DNA of 64,000 nt from Verrucomicrobiales bacterium (lineage in GTDB: Bacteria; Verrucomicrobiota; Verrucomicrobiia; Verrucomicrobiales; DEV007): the NCBI GenBank assembly GCA_029213265.1, contig JARGNG010000004.1, positions 1 through 64,000 of the forward strand, given 5' to 3'. The notes beneath the pieces are model-generated. The model saw only the letters and a list, made by a program, of their open reading frames with translations, searched no databases and was not told where the DNA came from. Made by a program: the position numbers and the translations under genes. Below are positions 18,464 to 27,613 of the stretch, one piece after another. Every line of letters begins with the position of its first letter. Position 1 is the first letter of the stretch.

Positions 18464-19854
18464 ATTTGCGCATTTCGTTTTTCCTTTTCGCTGCTTTATG
18501 CGGCGGAATCCTGTCGGCACAAGAAGAACCGACCGACCCTACCTCGGCCTACCGTTCCGCAGCGGCGACCGTGTCCAAAGATCTCAGGGAAGCACTGGAA
18601 GAGCTCAATCAGGTGCGCACCCAAATCGCCGGGGAAAAGCCGGCCATTGCCAAAGAAGCGAACCGGATTGCCTCGGACCTTCGCGAAGCACGTCGCCAGG
18701 CCGAAATCGCGAGAACCCGCAGCGACGCCCTCGAAGAGGAATTCTCCAAAACCGAAGCGGAACTCAAGTCCTGGAGGGATGAAAAGATCTACCTCGAGAG
18801 CCTTCTTCTCGATTTCCGCAAGACATTCGAATCTTCGCAACCTTTTCAGAATCTTGAGCCGGTAGCTCCGGTCGATTTGGAATCCCATTTGGCCCTTCTC
18901 GAAACATCGATGGGAGTGTTGACCTCCGCCGGCAAGGTCGCCTCCGAGGCCGGTGAAGCGGTTGGAGAAAACGGTGTTCTTGCGCCGGGAACCTTCGTTC
19001 GGGCAGGCCCCGTTCAGTGGTTCCTCCCGGAGAACAAGAGCGACGCGGGAATGGTAACGAGCGGCGATGATCTGCGCCCGGGTTGGCTTGCTGGATCGGT
19101 GTCGAACCGGGCGCTGGAATCATTGATCGCCGGGCAATCCGCTGTTCCCTCCTTCGATCCGACTCTGGGCGCTGCGATCTCCCTCACCGAAACCAAATCC
19201 ACTTTCCTCGATCATGTTCGTCAGGGCGGATTCTGGATCTATCCGATTCTGCTTCTCGCTGTGATTGCACTGGCGGCAGCGCTGGCGAAGTGGCTTCAAC
19301 TTTTCAAGATCCGGGCCCTGTCCCCCGATCGGGTCCAGAGCATCGTCCGCCTCGCTTCCTCGGGAGATCACAGCAGCGCATTGGACGAAGTCGCACAAAT
19401 CCCCCACCCGGCTGCGCGGGTTCTTTCACGGGGCATTCAGGTATCCGGAAAGGATTCCTCGAAGCGGGCGAACCGCGACGATCTCGAAGAGGCGATGTTT
19501 GAACGCTTTCTCGAAGAGCAGCCCGCACTCCAGCGCGGACTGCCACTGATTGCGATCGCCTCGGCCACCGCGCCGCTCCTTGGATTGCTGGGAACGGTCA
19601 CGGGTATGATCGAAACCTTTCGCCTCATCAACATTTTTGGAACCGGCGATGCGAAAACGCTTGCCTCGGGAATTTCAGAAGCCCTCGTGACAACGGAGTT
19701 TGGACTCATCGTCGCCATTCCCGCTTTAATCCTCCATGCATTGCTTTCCCGGAAAGTGCAGGGAATCAAGGCGACGATGGAAATGGCTTCGCTCGCCTTT
19801 CTCAACGGGATCACTTCACCGGAGCCACCAGAACCTCTCCGGCCGGTTGCATGA
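18460..19854 (+). CDS. TtpC-like MotA/TolQ/ExbB proton-channel protein with periplasmic coiled coil
   Basis: 464 residues. Signal peptide at the N-terminus (...GGILSAQEE), a periplasmic coiled coil at ~25-115, a linker, then an ExbB/TolQ unit: first membrane helix at ~254-275, and the paired helices with APLLGLLGTVTGMIETFRLI and GLIVAIPALILHALL. The extended N-terminal domain distinguishes TtpC (required by TonB2-type systems) from plain ExbB. The motor would use proton motive force to drive TonB. It overlaps the genes on both sides by 4 bp (ATGA), indicating translational coupling. Confidence 0.9.
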   Translation: MNLRISFFLFAALCGGILSAQEEPTDPTSAYRSAAATVSKDLREALEELNQVRTQIAGEKPAIAKEANRIASDLREARRQAEIARTRSDALEEEFSKTEAELKSWRDEKIYLESLLLDFRKTFESSQPFQNLEPVAPVDLESHLALLETSMGVLTSAGKVASEAGEAVGENGVLAPGTFVRAGPVQWFLPENKSDAGMVTSGDDLRPGWLAGSVSNRALESLIAGQSAVPSFDPTLGAAISLTETKSTFLDHVRQGGFWIYPILLLAVIALAAALAKWLQLFKIRALSPDRVQSIVRLASSGDHSSALDEVAQIPHPAARVLSRGIQVSGKDSSKRANRDDLEEAMFERFLEEQPALQRGLPLIAIASATAPLLGLLGTVTGMIETFRLINIFGTGDAKTLASGISEALVTTEFGLIVAIPALILHALLSRKVQGIKATMEMASLAFLNGITSPEPPEPLRPVA

Positions 19855-20423
19855 GTTTTGTCACTTCCATCAATGCTGAAATGCAGGCGATCCTTTCCGA
19901 AGGAGGCTCCTGCATTGTCGCCCTGTTGGCTCTGGCATTCGGCATCGCCTTCTCTCTTCTCGCCCTATGGAATTCGATGAAGCTGCCCGATGCGCCCGTT
20001 CTCGATTCGAGGGAATGGCGTTCGCTTCTCCGGGGCACTCAGAAAGAAGTTCCTCTGCAACTGACCAACCATCTCAACCAATCGGCCGACCCAAGAGGAT
20101 CACTGCAGGAGATCGGACAGCGACTTTTCTCCAAACCTGAACGCCGCTTTCCCTTCGCCTTCATTCTCATCAGTGCAGCCCCCCTCATTGGTTTGTTAGG
20201 AACCGTCTCCGGCATGTTCAGCACCTTCCGCGGGATGGCGGTTGCCGCTTCCGCTCCGATCGATGTGATCTCCGATGGAATCTCCGAAGCACTGATCACC
20301 ACCCAGACAGGACTGATCATCGGAGTGCCCACCTTCATTGTCTGCGCCTGGCTCAAAAGTCGCTACAACGAACTGCTCCTGCGCTTTCAAAAACTCGAAT
20401 CCCGACTTCTTCAATCCGGCTGA
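19851..20423 (+). CDS. exbB: ExbB/TolQ-type proton channel
   Basis: 190-residue inner-membrane protein with three helices: ~20-38, then APLIGLLGTVSGMFSTFRGM and TGLIIGVPTFIVCAWL, the signature ExbB/TolQ/MotA channel segments. It lacks the long periplasmic domain of the preceding gene. It forms the stator of the TonB motor with ExbD. Start overlaps the preceding stop by 4 bp and 3 bp separate it from exbD. Confidence 0.93.
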   Translation: MSFVTSINAEMQAILSEGGSCIVALLALAFGIAFSLLALWNSMKLPDAPVLDSREWRSLLRGTQKEVPLQLTNHLNQSADPRGSLQEIGQRLFSKPERRFPFAFILISAAPLIGLLGTVSGMFSTFRGMAVAASAPIDVISDGISEALITTQTGLIIGVPTFIVCAWLKSRYNELLLRFQKLESRLLQSG

Positions 20424-20426
20424 TCC

Positions 20427-20840
20427 ATGGCACGACGTTTTCAGCGCTTCGGGGAGCCCTCCTCCGAAACCAACAGCGAGATCAACATCTCGCCGCTGAT
20501 CGATGTCGTCTTTATCCTCCTCATTTTCTTCATCGTCACGACCGTGTTTGTCGAGGAAACCGGGGTCGAGATCAACAAGCCCCGTGCCGCGACTCAGAAA
20601 GATCTCGAGAAAAACAGCATTCTCCTCGGCGTTACCGCAAGCGGCCAGGTTTTCTACGGAGGCCGGGAAATCGGTGTCTCCGGAGTACGCTCGACGATCC
20701 ACCGCCTCCTCTCGCAGGATGACATGCCCGTCATCATTCAGGCGGACCGTGATACGCCGACCGAGAATACGGTTCGCGTCCTCGATGAGGCCAAACTGGC
20801 CGGAGCCGTCCGGGTCTTTGTTTCCACGACCCATGATTGA
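20427..20840 (+). CDS. exbD: ExbD/TolR biopolymer transport protein
   Basis: 137 residues, one N-terminal membrane helix ([21 protein letters not shown]) carrying the conserved channel Asp at residue ~26, then a periplasmic domain with the conserved ...[10 protein letters not shown]... strand. It is the second stator subunit of the TonB motor. Its stop overlaps the tonB start (ATGATTGA). Confidence 0.94.
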   Translation: MARRFQRFGEPSSETNSEINISPLIDVVFILLIFFIVTTVFVEETGVEINKPRAATQKDLEKNSILLGVTASGQVFYGGREIGVSGVRSTIHRLLSQDDMPVIIQADRDTPTENTVRVLDEAKLAGAVRVFVSTTHD

Positions 20841-21480
20841 TTCAAGTGCCAGCTCCCTGCCCGGCGTCTTGATTCGCCTCTTCGCCGCTTTCGGCCTTAC
20901 CGTGGGCCTTCTCCTCTTTCTCGCGGGGCTTCGCCTGAGCCAGCAGTCGGAAGCTCCGCGGCTCACGATTCGGAGTCTCGAAACGATTCAGCCAATTAGC
21001 CTTCCCGCGCCTCCACCGCCTCTCGAAACCGATTCGCCTCCGCCCCCTCCCGAGGCCGTCGAGTTACCCAAACTCGAGTTTGCCCTCGACCCGGTCGCAC
21101 CCCCGATCAAGGCGACCGTGGAACGACGGGAAGATTTGCGCCTCCCCAATGCCGAGTTTGCGAGGCAGGTCGAGCCACCTCGGTCACAAATGACCTTTTC
21201 GTCCGATGAGCTCGACAGCCAGCCCAAGCTGGTCAGCCGCCCCAATGTTACTTTCCCCAAAGCTCTTCTCGATCGTGGAGTTTCCGAAGGGAAGGTCACT
21301 CTTGAAGTACTCATCACCTCCACCGGTTCCGTTCGGGTTCGCCGCACTCTTGACTCGTCCCACACCGAACTGGTCGCGATGGCGCGATCCTTCGCTTCCG
21401 GCTCCCGCTTCACACCGCCCAACAAGGACGGTCGCACCGTAAACGCCCTTTTCCGTTGGCCCCTGCTTCTCCGACCATGA
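20833..21480 (+). CDS. tonB: TonB-family energy transducer
   Basis: The track ORF begins at 20503 but runs through exbD in another frame; the ATG at 20833 ([11 protein letters not shown]) overlaps the exbD stop by 8 bp and is the likely start, giving 215 residues. It has a single membrane helix at ~10-34, a Pro-rich periplasmic rod ([18 protein letters not shown]) and a C-terminal TonB fold ([21 protein letters not shown] to FTPPNKDGR). It transmits motor energy to outer-membrane receptors such as the FecA-like one upstream. Confidence 0.9.
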   Translation: MIDSSASSLPGVLIRLFAAFGLTVGLLLFLAGLRLSQQSEAPRLTIRSLETIQPISLPAPPPPLETDSPPPPPEAVELPKLEFALDPVAPPIKATVERREDLRLPNAEFARQVEPPRSQMTFSSDELDSQPKLVSRPNVTFPKALLDRGVSEGKVTLEVLITSTGSVRVRRTLDSSHTELVAMARSFASGSRFTPPNKDGRTVNALFRWPLLLRP

Positions 21481-22832
21481 TCCGGCCACTTCTCTGCTTT
21501 CTCATTTCAGGATCTGTCGCCTTTGCGCAGGTGGATGAAGCGTCAAAACCGCTTCCCATTGATTCCCTGTGGAAGAGCGAAAGCTTTCGCAAAGCGGTGA
21601 CAGGAAGCTATGGAATCGATTCACGAATCGAGCCACTCATTACGGTCGACGAAGAGTTTTATCTCAATGAGGCGGCGGAATCCCTCGCCGAAGGAAATCG
21701 TGACAAAGCGATCGAGGCGCTCCGGAATTCGGACCTCGCAGACCGAAGCCCGGCGATTGCCTTCCAACTGGGGACCCTTCATTTCGAATCGGGAGATTTG
21801 GAAAAAGCCAAAGCCAGTCTCGAGGAAGCCCTGAAGCAGTTCCCCAACTTCCGCGATGCCCATCGCAATCTCGCCATCGTTCTGGTGCAGGAAAACGAAA
21901 TCGAGGAAGCGCTTCCGCATCTCATTCGGGCGGTTGAACTGGGCTCCCGCGAAGGTCTTACAATGGGCCTGTTAGGCTACTGCCACGCAATCGGAAACAA
22001 CCACCGGGCCGCCCTCGACGCCTATCGCCTCGCCGCTCTGACGCAGCCGGACGAAGTGCAGTGGAAAACCGGACAGGCGCAGGCTCTGGCTCAACTTGAT
22101 CAGGCGGAAGACGCCGTCTCGATCTACGAGGAACTGCTCCGGAAAGATCCCGCCAACGCAAACCTCTGGCTGCTGCAGGCCGACTCCCTCCTCGCACTCG
22201 ACAAGGACATCTCCGCGACCGCCAATCTTGAGCTCGTCCACCGAGTTGGCAGCCTCCCCCCCGAATCGACGCTTTCCCTGGGACACCTCTTTCTCCAGTC
22301 AGAACTTCCTGACCTGGCTCTCGCGCGCTACACCTCCGCCGTGGAAGCGGAAGCCCCGGTCCCGTTCGTAAAAGCCGTCGAAGCCGTGGAGCTGCTTTTG
22401 AGCTACCGGGAAACCAACCATGCAGCAACCCTCGCGGCTCGAATCGACGCTCAATACACCGAACAGCCCACCGAAGCACTTGGTCGTCTTACCCGGGCCC
22501 GGGCGATCATTGAACTCGAAACCGGTGATACGGACTCCGGTGCCAAGCGACTCGAAAGCTGGCTCTCCGGAAATCCCACCGATGGTGAGGCCCTGATTCT
22601 ACTTGCCCGCTTTCGCGAGAGTTCAGGCAACCGGGAGGAAGCGGAAATGTTGCTCGAACAGGCTTCCGTGTTTCCGGATCATGCGGCGGCTGCGTTCGAG
22701 GCGCATGCAAAGTTACTCGTCGCTGTCGGTGAATACGATTCCGCCATTAAGAAACTGGAGCAGTCTCTTGAGCTGGAAGCGAAGGAGCCCCTCGTCCGCT
22801 ACCTAGAAGCGATCCGCGAACTAGTCGATTGA
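21477..22832 (+). CDS. TPR-repeat protein of the TonB operon
   Basis: 451 residues from the ATG at 21477, which overlaps the tonB stop by 4 bp. A signal peptide ([18 protein letters not shown]) precedes at least eight tetratricopeptide repeats, e.g. PAIAFQLGTLHFESGDLEKA and AHRNLAIVLVQENEIEEA. TPR proteins close TtpC-type operons in other bacteria and are probably periplasmic scaffolds of the TonB complex; this role is inferred. The 3' end overlaps the convergent unknown gene by 12 bp. Confidence 0.85.
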   Translation: MIRPLLCFLISGSVAFAQVDEASKPLPIDSLWKSESFRKAVTGSYGIDSRIEPLITVDEEFYLNEAAESLAEGNRDKAIEALRNSDLADRSPAIAFQLGTLHFESGDLEKAKASLEEALKQFPNFRDAHRNLAIVLVQENEIEEALPHLIRAVELGSREGLTMGLLGYCHAIGNNHRAALDAYRLAALTQPDEVQWKTGQAQALAQLDQAEDAVSIYEELLRKDPANANLWLLQADSLLALDKDISATANLELVHRVGSLPPESTLSLGHLFLQSELPDLALARYTSAVEAEAPVPFVKAVEAVELLLSYRETNHAATLAARIDAQYTEQPTEALGRLTRARAIIELETGDTDSGAKRLESWLSGNPTDGEALILLARFRESSGNREEAEMLLEQASVFPDHAAAAFEAHAKLLVAVGEYDSAIKKLEQSLELEAKEPLVRYLEAIRELVD

Positions 22833-23708
22833 GGTCCGCCAACTGGCAAACTCCATGTCCACGTCTGCCCTGGAACAGCGGGGACGAAATACCGCTCTCA
22901 TTCGAAACTGATACTCTTTCGCGACTTCGTAGTTCGGAACCAGAAACGAAAAGTCCCACGCCGGATTGGTGGTTTCGAGAACGCGATTCACACCGCCGCC
23001 GGATGGTGAATGAGTGAAGCGAATCCCCTCACTGCGATCAAAGAGATACGCCATCGTGATGTCATCAAAGTTCCCGTAGTAATAGGGATGGGCAAATCGC
23101 TGGGGAGAGAAATTCTTGTAGAGCGCATCAGGAGCGCCCTCTGCAAAGGTCATTTCAAACTCATCTTTGGTATGCCGCACCGTGGAATCCCGGTTGTGAG
23201 AGGGCGTGCAAAGCTGCTGCCACATCTCCGGGCCGGCATTGCCCTCCCGCCCACCGCGAAAATAGAGGCTCTTGTCTGTTGGCGCATTCATATAACTCGC
23301 CCAGAACAACGCGATGTAGCCACGATCGAAAACATGCTGGGTCGCGCGAAAGCGAAAGGTCATGTCGATGTAGTGCGGCGCCACGAGAGAAAAGGTGGTC
23401 CAGCTTTCCAGATAGAAAGTGTTGGTGGGAGGCTGATGAAGTTCCGCAGAGGATTCAGAGAGTCGTCGAAAGCTCATCGGGGAACGACGGGGCTCGAAAA
23501 AGACATCCTTATCGGCCTCCCCTTCGCCACTGATGATGTGCTCGAAATTCAAACCGGCAATGCCCGGAACGAAAAAGCTCCGGTCCCCTTCTTTATGATG
23601 GAGCGACCAGAGACCGTTGTATCCTGCCCGGTGAGACAAGGCCTCGTCGGCGGCATTGTCCCCTATCACGGCGGTGAGATCTCCTACTTGAAAAGTATCG
23701 TGTGCCAT
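22821..23708 (-). CDS. cytosolic protein of unknown function
   Basis: 295 residues, no signal peptide, no recognised family. It is rich in aromatic residues and short strands (TNTFYLESWTTFSLVAPHYIDMTFRFR), suggesting a beta-sandwich, and contains a charged central part with HPYYYGNFDDITMAYL. Start ATG at 23708 is 13 bp after the enolase-superfamily gene, so the two are one operon. A sugar-acid or glycan-related role is possible by association only. Confidence 0.65.
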   Translation of the reverse strand: MAHDTFQVGDLTAVIGDNAADEALSHRAGYNGLWSLHHKEGDRSFFVPGIAGLNFEHIISGEGEADKDVFFEPRRSPMSFRRLSESSAELHQPPTNTFYLESWTTFSLVAPHYIDMTFRFRATQHVFDRGYIALFWASYMNAPTDKSLYFRGGREGNAGPEMWQQLCTPSHNRDSTVRHTKDEFEMTFAEGAPDALYKNFSPQRFAHPYYYGNFDDITMAYLFDRSEGIRFTHSPSGGGVNRVLETTNPAWDFSFLVPNYEVAKEYQFRMRAVFRPRCSRADVDMEFASWRTSID

Positions 23709-23721
23709 CGTTTTTAATTTC

Positions 23722-25194
23722 CTACGTTTTCTCTATCCTTCGCCAATCAGCCAAAGGGGTCAGTTTTTCCCACTCGGGACCGGCTCCGCCGCCAAGGCCG
23801 GGATTGTCCAGCGAGTAGGTCAGGACGCCTCCGTTCTCGATGCGAAGAAACCATTCCCCGTTCCGTTTTTCATACAGCTGCAAATGGTTCTCCTCGACCT
23901 GTAACTTTTCCTGTTCCGTGAGATGAGACAGCCCGAAGCCGTAGTGATGCCCGTTCCTTTCGCAGTGCTCGATTCCCAATACCCCCAACACCGCGAAGTC
24001 CTGGTGCAGCGGCACGATCGGCATGTTGGAGAGATCTTCCCCGGAGAGAAAGACATCCCGGCCGGTCGTTTTTTCGAAATGGACGCAAAGGGCCCAGTTC
24101 AGAAGCGACTTAAAAACGCCCTTACAGTTTTTGTGGGAACATCCTGAATAGCCGATCGCAAAAGCCTTCCGAAACGCGTCGGTAGTCCCGTCAGCTTCGT
24201 CGATCACGAGTGGCTTTTTGCGCGCAATCTTTCGAATCGAGTTCGTCGTCGAATAGTCGAGCGTCAATTGTCTTGTCAGTGGTTGCTCGATGAAAAGGGT
24301 GTGATCAAACAGGCCGGGCAACTCCCGGGCAAAGCGATCCACGAAGTCCGCAAAGGGTTCCAGTTCCGTGTAGGCTTCATTTCCATCCAGCGTAACGGCG
24401 ACTTCGGGAATTTTTGCAAGCACCTCATTCCAGATGCGTCCGAGACGCTCCAGATCGGACTCTGCGTCTCCCGAAATTTTCACCTTGAAGTAGCGAAGTC
24501 CGTCCCGCTTCGCATATCCGGCAAGAGTCTCCGGCTCTCCATCATTGATCCGGTCCTCCTCCCGCAAATCGTCCTCCGTCAGTGGATCGGACAATCCTAC
24601 GGTATGACGAATCGCGAACTGATGATTCGGCTCGGCCGGAAAGCTCTTCGCGAAGGTGGCCCCATCCAGTTGCGGATGAATCTTCCCCGGTTGGATACCG
24701 AGACGATCCTTCTTTACGGCGTCGAAAAAGGTGAGCAGATGCATCTTGCAGAAAGCATCCAGAAGCGCGCGTTCGAAAAGCGCCGAAGCGTAGCTGGCCA
24801 TGAGGTCCTCCGCATTCCGGTCCGCAGACTTCCGGCGAACGGCCGGCTCCGCCCTCTGCCAGAGTTCAAACGGAGTCTCGAACGCCTTTCCCAATTCCAG
24901 ATATACGTCCCGGGCTGATTCGACGAGGTCCAGCAGCAAAGTCAGTTTCTCTTCCGGCGAAAGTTCGGCCCGCTTGTCGAGCCAACCAAACGAAGGTCGA
25001 TCCCCGGAGAAACCAACGGATCTGGCTCCGTCTTCCGTAATCAGAGTCAACCTCGTCAACAAGATGGCAAGGGGGCGCCGCTTTTTCGCTGCCGCGATCT
25101 TTCCCTCCTGGTCCACCTTCCCAATTCCAAAAGCCATCCGGTCCGGCGGCATTTCGCGGACGAAGATTTCAATCGATTCAATTTGGCAGGGCAT
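23722..25194 (-). CDS. enolase-superfamily (mandelate racemase-like) enzyme
   Basis: 490 residues, longer than the ~370-400 typical of the superfamily. The catalytic layout is visible: YFKVKIS (KxK), TLDGNE (Asp), FIEQP (Glu), VIDEAD (Asp/Glu), then GCSHKNCKG late in the barrel. These residues bind Mg2+ and abstract an alpha-proton from a carboxylate substrate. Known relatives act on sugar acids, muconates or amino-acid dipeptides; the substrate cannot be told. The N-terminal ~60 residues form the capping domain. It is the first gene of a two-gene operon with the unknown protein downstream. Confidence 0.82.
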   Translation of the reverse strand: MPCQIESIEIFVREMPPDRMAFGIGKVDQEGKIAAAKKRRPLAILLTRLTLITEDGARSVGFSGDRPSFGWLDKRAELSPEEKLTLLLDLVESARDVYLELGKAFETPFELWQRAEPAVRRKSADRNAEDLMASYASALFERALLDAFCKMHLLTFFDAVKKDRLGIQPGKIHPQLDGATFAKSFPAEPNHQFAIRHTVGLSDPLTEDDLREEDRINDGEPETLAGYAKRDGLRYFKVKISGDAESDLERLGRIWNEVLAKIPEVAVTLDGNEAYTELEPFADFVDRFARELPGLFDHTLFIEQPLTRQLTLDYSTTNSIRKIARKKPLVIDEADGTTDAFRKAFAIGYSGCSHKNCKGVFKSLLNWALCVHFEKTTGRDVFLSGEDLSNMPIVPLHQDFAVLGVLGIEHCERNGHHYGFGLSHLTEQEKLQVEENHLQLYEKRNGEWFLRIENGGVLTYSLDNPGLGGGAGPEWEKLTPLADWRRIEKT

Positions 25195-25303
25195 GGCAAA
25201 GCGCCATTCTTGGCGAAGAATCAGGTCGATGGCAACCTTGTTCCCGGCCGCAAAACGGCGGGGAGATTGACAGACCCGCCTGAAATGGGCTGTAGTGGTA
25301 GAG

Positions 25304-25320
25304 ACCCAACAGGGTTGGGT
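25304..25320. repeat. short hairpin ACCCAAC-AGG-GTTGGGT
   Basis: 7-bp perfect stem with a 3-nt loop, ~55 bp before the phosphodiester glycosidase gene. It shares the 14-mer ACCCAACAGGGTTG with the reverse strand of the element at 33726. Confidence 0.55.
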
Positions 25321-25373
25321 CGACGACCTGCTCCTGTTTCCTACCCTCCGTAAACCTCTTGAATTTCACTGGT

Positions 25374-26156
25374 ATGTTCCGCTATCTCATCGCCTCCGTT
25401 TTCCTCCTCTCCCCCGCGCTCCGCGCCGAAGTTCTCGAGCACGAAGGGACTTCCTACCACCTCTACCGGTTCAACCCCTCCACCGAAAACCTGGAGCTGC
25501 ACCTGTCCGGGGAAAAGAACAAACCCAATCGCTTCACGGAGCTGGAGGAAAAAATGAAGGCAAAAGGCCGACGCCTCAAGTTTGCAATGAACTCAGGAAT
25601 TTTCGAGGGGACGTTCCTTCCCACCGGCCTCCACATTGCCGGGGGGAAAACGATCGTCCCACTCAACACGGATGACTTCGTCAAGGAACGGGAGGGCCAG
25701 TTCACACCCAATTTTTTCCTGAAACCAAACGGGGTCTTCTACCTGATGAAAGACGGGCAGGCGGGAATTCTGGAGACATCCAAATACCAACAGGCAAACA
25801 TCCGTCCCAAGCCTCTACTCGCAACACAATCAGGGCCGCTGCTCGTTCAAGACCGCAAGATCCACCCCGTCCTGACAAAGGACTCCACCAGCATTCGGTA
25901 TCGAAACGGTGTCGGCGTCACCACAGATGGAAAGATCATCTTTGCCTGTTCCGTGCTGAACCGGGAAACCGGGATGAGCAATCTCTACAACTTCGCAGAG
26001 ATGTTCCGTGATAAGCTGAACTGTCCGAATGCGCTCTATCTCGACGGCGATATCTCCTACATCTACATTCGCGACATCACGCCTCCCCTGGAAGACACCA
26101 ACTTCTTCGCTGGCATCCTCGCAATCACTGAACCCGTTCCGAAAGACACGCCATGA
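25374..26156 (+). CDS. phosphodiester glycosidase (NAGPA-domain) family protein
   Basis: Family with the fold of the mammalian 'uncovering enzyme', which hydrolyses GlcNAc-1-phosphodiester; bacterial members (YigE type) probably act on sugar phosphodiesters outside the cytoplasm. I use the ATG at 25374 (MFRYLIASVFLLSPALRA, signal peptide); 25359 is an alternative five codons up. Conserved segments are KFAMNSGIF, PTGLHI, ATQSGPLLV, SIRYRNGVGVT and ALYLDGD. About 260 residues, complete. It overlaps the sulfatase start by 4 bp (ATGA), so both are made together and probably handle the same glycan. Confidence 0.85.
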   Translation: MFRYLIASVFLLSPALRAEVLEHEGTSYHLYRFNPSTENLELHLSGEKNKPNRFTELEEKMKAKGRRLKFAMNSGIFEGTFLPTGLHIAGGKTIVPLNTDDFVKEREGQFTPNFFLKPNGVFYLMKDGQAGILETSKYQQANIRPKPLLATQSGPLLVQDRKIHPVLTKDSTSIRYRNGVGVTTDGKIIFACSVLNRETGMSNLYNFAEMFRDKLNCPNALYLDGDISYIYIRDITPPLEDTNFFAGILAITEPVPKDTP

Positions 26157-27613
26157 GATCCCCCGTCTCCATTCTTTTTACCTGCCTTGCCTTTCTTCTC
26201 TCCGCCCCGGCCGCAGACCGTCCTAACATTCTCCTTATTGTCTCGGACGATCAGGGTTACAACGATCTCGGCGTTCTCGGAAACGGAATCATCACCCCCG
26301 CCCTCGACCGCCTCGCCAGCGAAGGAACCCGGCTCACCAATTTCTATGTCGCCTGGCCCGCCTGCACTCCGAGCCGGGCCGGCCTTCTGACCGGACGTTA
26401 TCCGCAACGCAACGGGATCTACGACATGATCCGGAACGAGGCACCCGACTACGGATACCAATACAAGCCGGAGGAGTATGAGGTGTCCTTCGAGCGCATC
26501 GGCGGAATGGATCTCCGCGAAAAGATGATTCCGAACCTCCTTCCCGGGGACTACGTCAGCGGGATCTACGGGAAATGGGATTTGGGAACTTTGAAACGCT
26601 ATCTCCCCACGTCACGGGGCTTCGATGACTTCTACGGCTTCGTGAATACGGGAATCGATTTCTACACCCACGAGAGATACGGGGTTCCGAGCATGTATCG
26701 GAACCTGGAAAAGACCGAGGCCGACAAGGGAACCTACTGCACCTATCTGTTCGAGCGCGAAGCGATCCGCTTTCTGGAAAACCACGCGGGAAGTGATCCG
26801 TTCTTTCTCTACGTCCCCTTCAATGCTCCTCACAACTCCTCCGCCCTTGACCCGAAGATCCGGACATCGGTGCAAGCTCCTGACAAATACAAAGAGATGT
26901 ATCCTCCGGTCGATCCGGAAACCAGAACCGTCGGGAAATACAAGTATTTCGACCGCTACCCATTCGGAGACGGCCCTGTCAAAGTCACCACCCCCGAAGC
27001 AAGACAACGGGACTACCGGGCCTCCGTTACCTGCATGGATGCCTCCATCGGGAAGATGCTCGCCTTGCTCGACGAGAAGGGAATCGCGGACGACACCATT
27101 GTCGTATTCTTCAGTGACAACGGCGGCTCAGGTGGAGCCGACAACTCTCCTCTGCGTGGACGCAAGGCCCAGACCTGGGAAGGCGGCATTCGCGTCCCCT
27201 GCCTTGTTCGCTGGACCGGAGGTGGAGTTCCCGCAGGCACAGTCAATGATGCCTTTCTCTCGAGCCTCGAGCTCGTTCCCAGCTTTGCCGCCGCGACGAA
27301 ATCCCCGCTTCCCGGCAACCTCAAGCTCGACGGTTACAACTGGTGGGCCACACTACGGGGCGAAGAGCCGTCTCCCCGGAAAAGCATGTTCTGGAAACGT
27401 CGTGACCAGCTGGCCGCCCGGGTCGGAGACTGGAAATGGACAGTCATGGGTGCAGAGCAGAAAGGACTCTTCGATCTTTCCACGGATATCGGCGAAAAGA
27501 AAGATCTGAGCGAAACAAAGCCCGAAAAGCTTGCGGAACTAAAGGCTGCCTTTGACGGTTGGATGGCGGAAATGGAAGCGGCGGAACCAAGAGGCCCCTT
27601 TCGCAATTTCTAG
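26153..27613 (+). CDS. secreted sulfatase (type I, FGly)
   Basis: Hydrolyses sulfate esters from sugars or phenols. Signal peptide (MRSPVSILFTCLAFLLSAPA); the maturation motif CTPSRAGLLTGR begins at Cys71, which would become formylglycine. The metal-site SDDQGYND is at residues ~31-38 and FSDNGG occurs later. 486 residues, normal length. It is translationally coupled to the phosphodiester glycosidase upstream. The modifying FGly-generating enzyme or radical-SAM maturase is not in this window. Stop overlaps the convergent gene by 4 bp. Confidence 0.94.
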   Translation: MRSPVSILFTCLAFLLSAPAADRPNILLIVSDDQGYNDLGVLGNGIITPALDRLASEGTRLTNFYVAWPACTPSRAGLLTGRYPQRNGIYDMIRNEAPDYGYQYKPEEYEVSFERIGGMDLREKMIPNLLPGDYVSGIYGKWDLGTLKRYLPTSRGFDDFYGFVNTGIDFYTHERYGVPSMYRNLEKTEADKGTYCTYLFEREAIRFLENHAGSDPFFLYVPFNAPHNSSALDPKIRTSVQAPDKYKEMYPPVDPETRTVGKYKYFDRYPFGDGPVKVTTPEARQRDYRASVTCMDASIGKMLALLDEKGIADDTIVVFFSDNGGSGGADNSPLRGRKAQTWEGGIRVPCLVRWTGGGVPAGTVNDAFLSSLELVPSFAAATKSPLPGNLKLDGYNWWATLRGEEPSPRKSMFWKRRDQLAARVGDWKWTVMGAEQKGLFDLSTDIGEKKDLSETKPEKLAELKAAFDGWMAEMEAAEPRGPFRNF

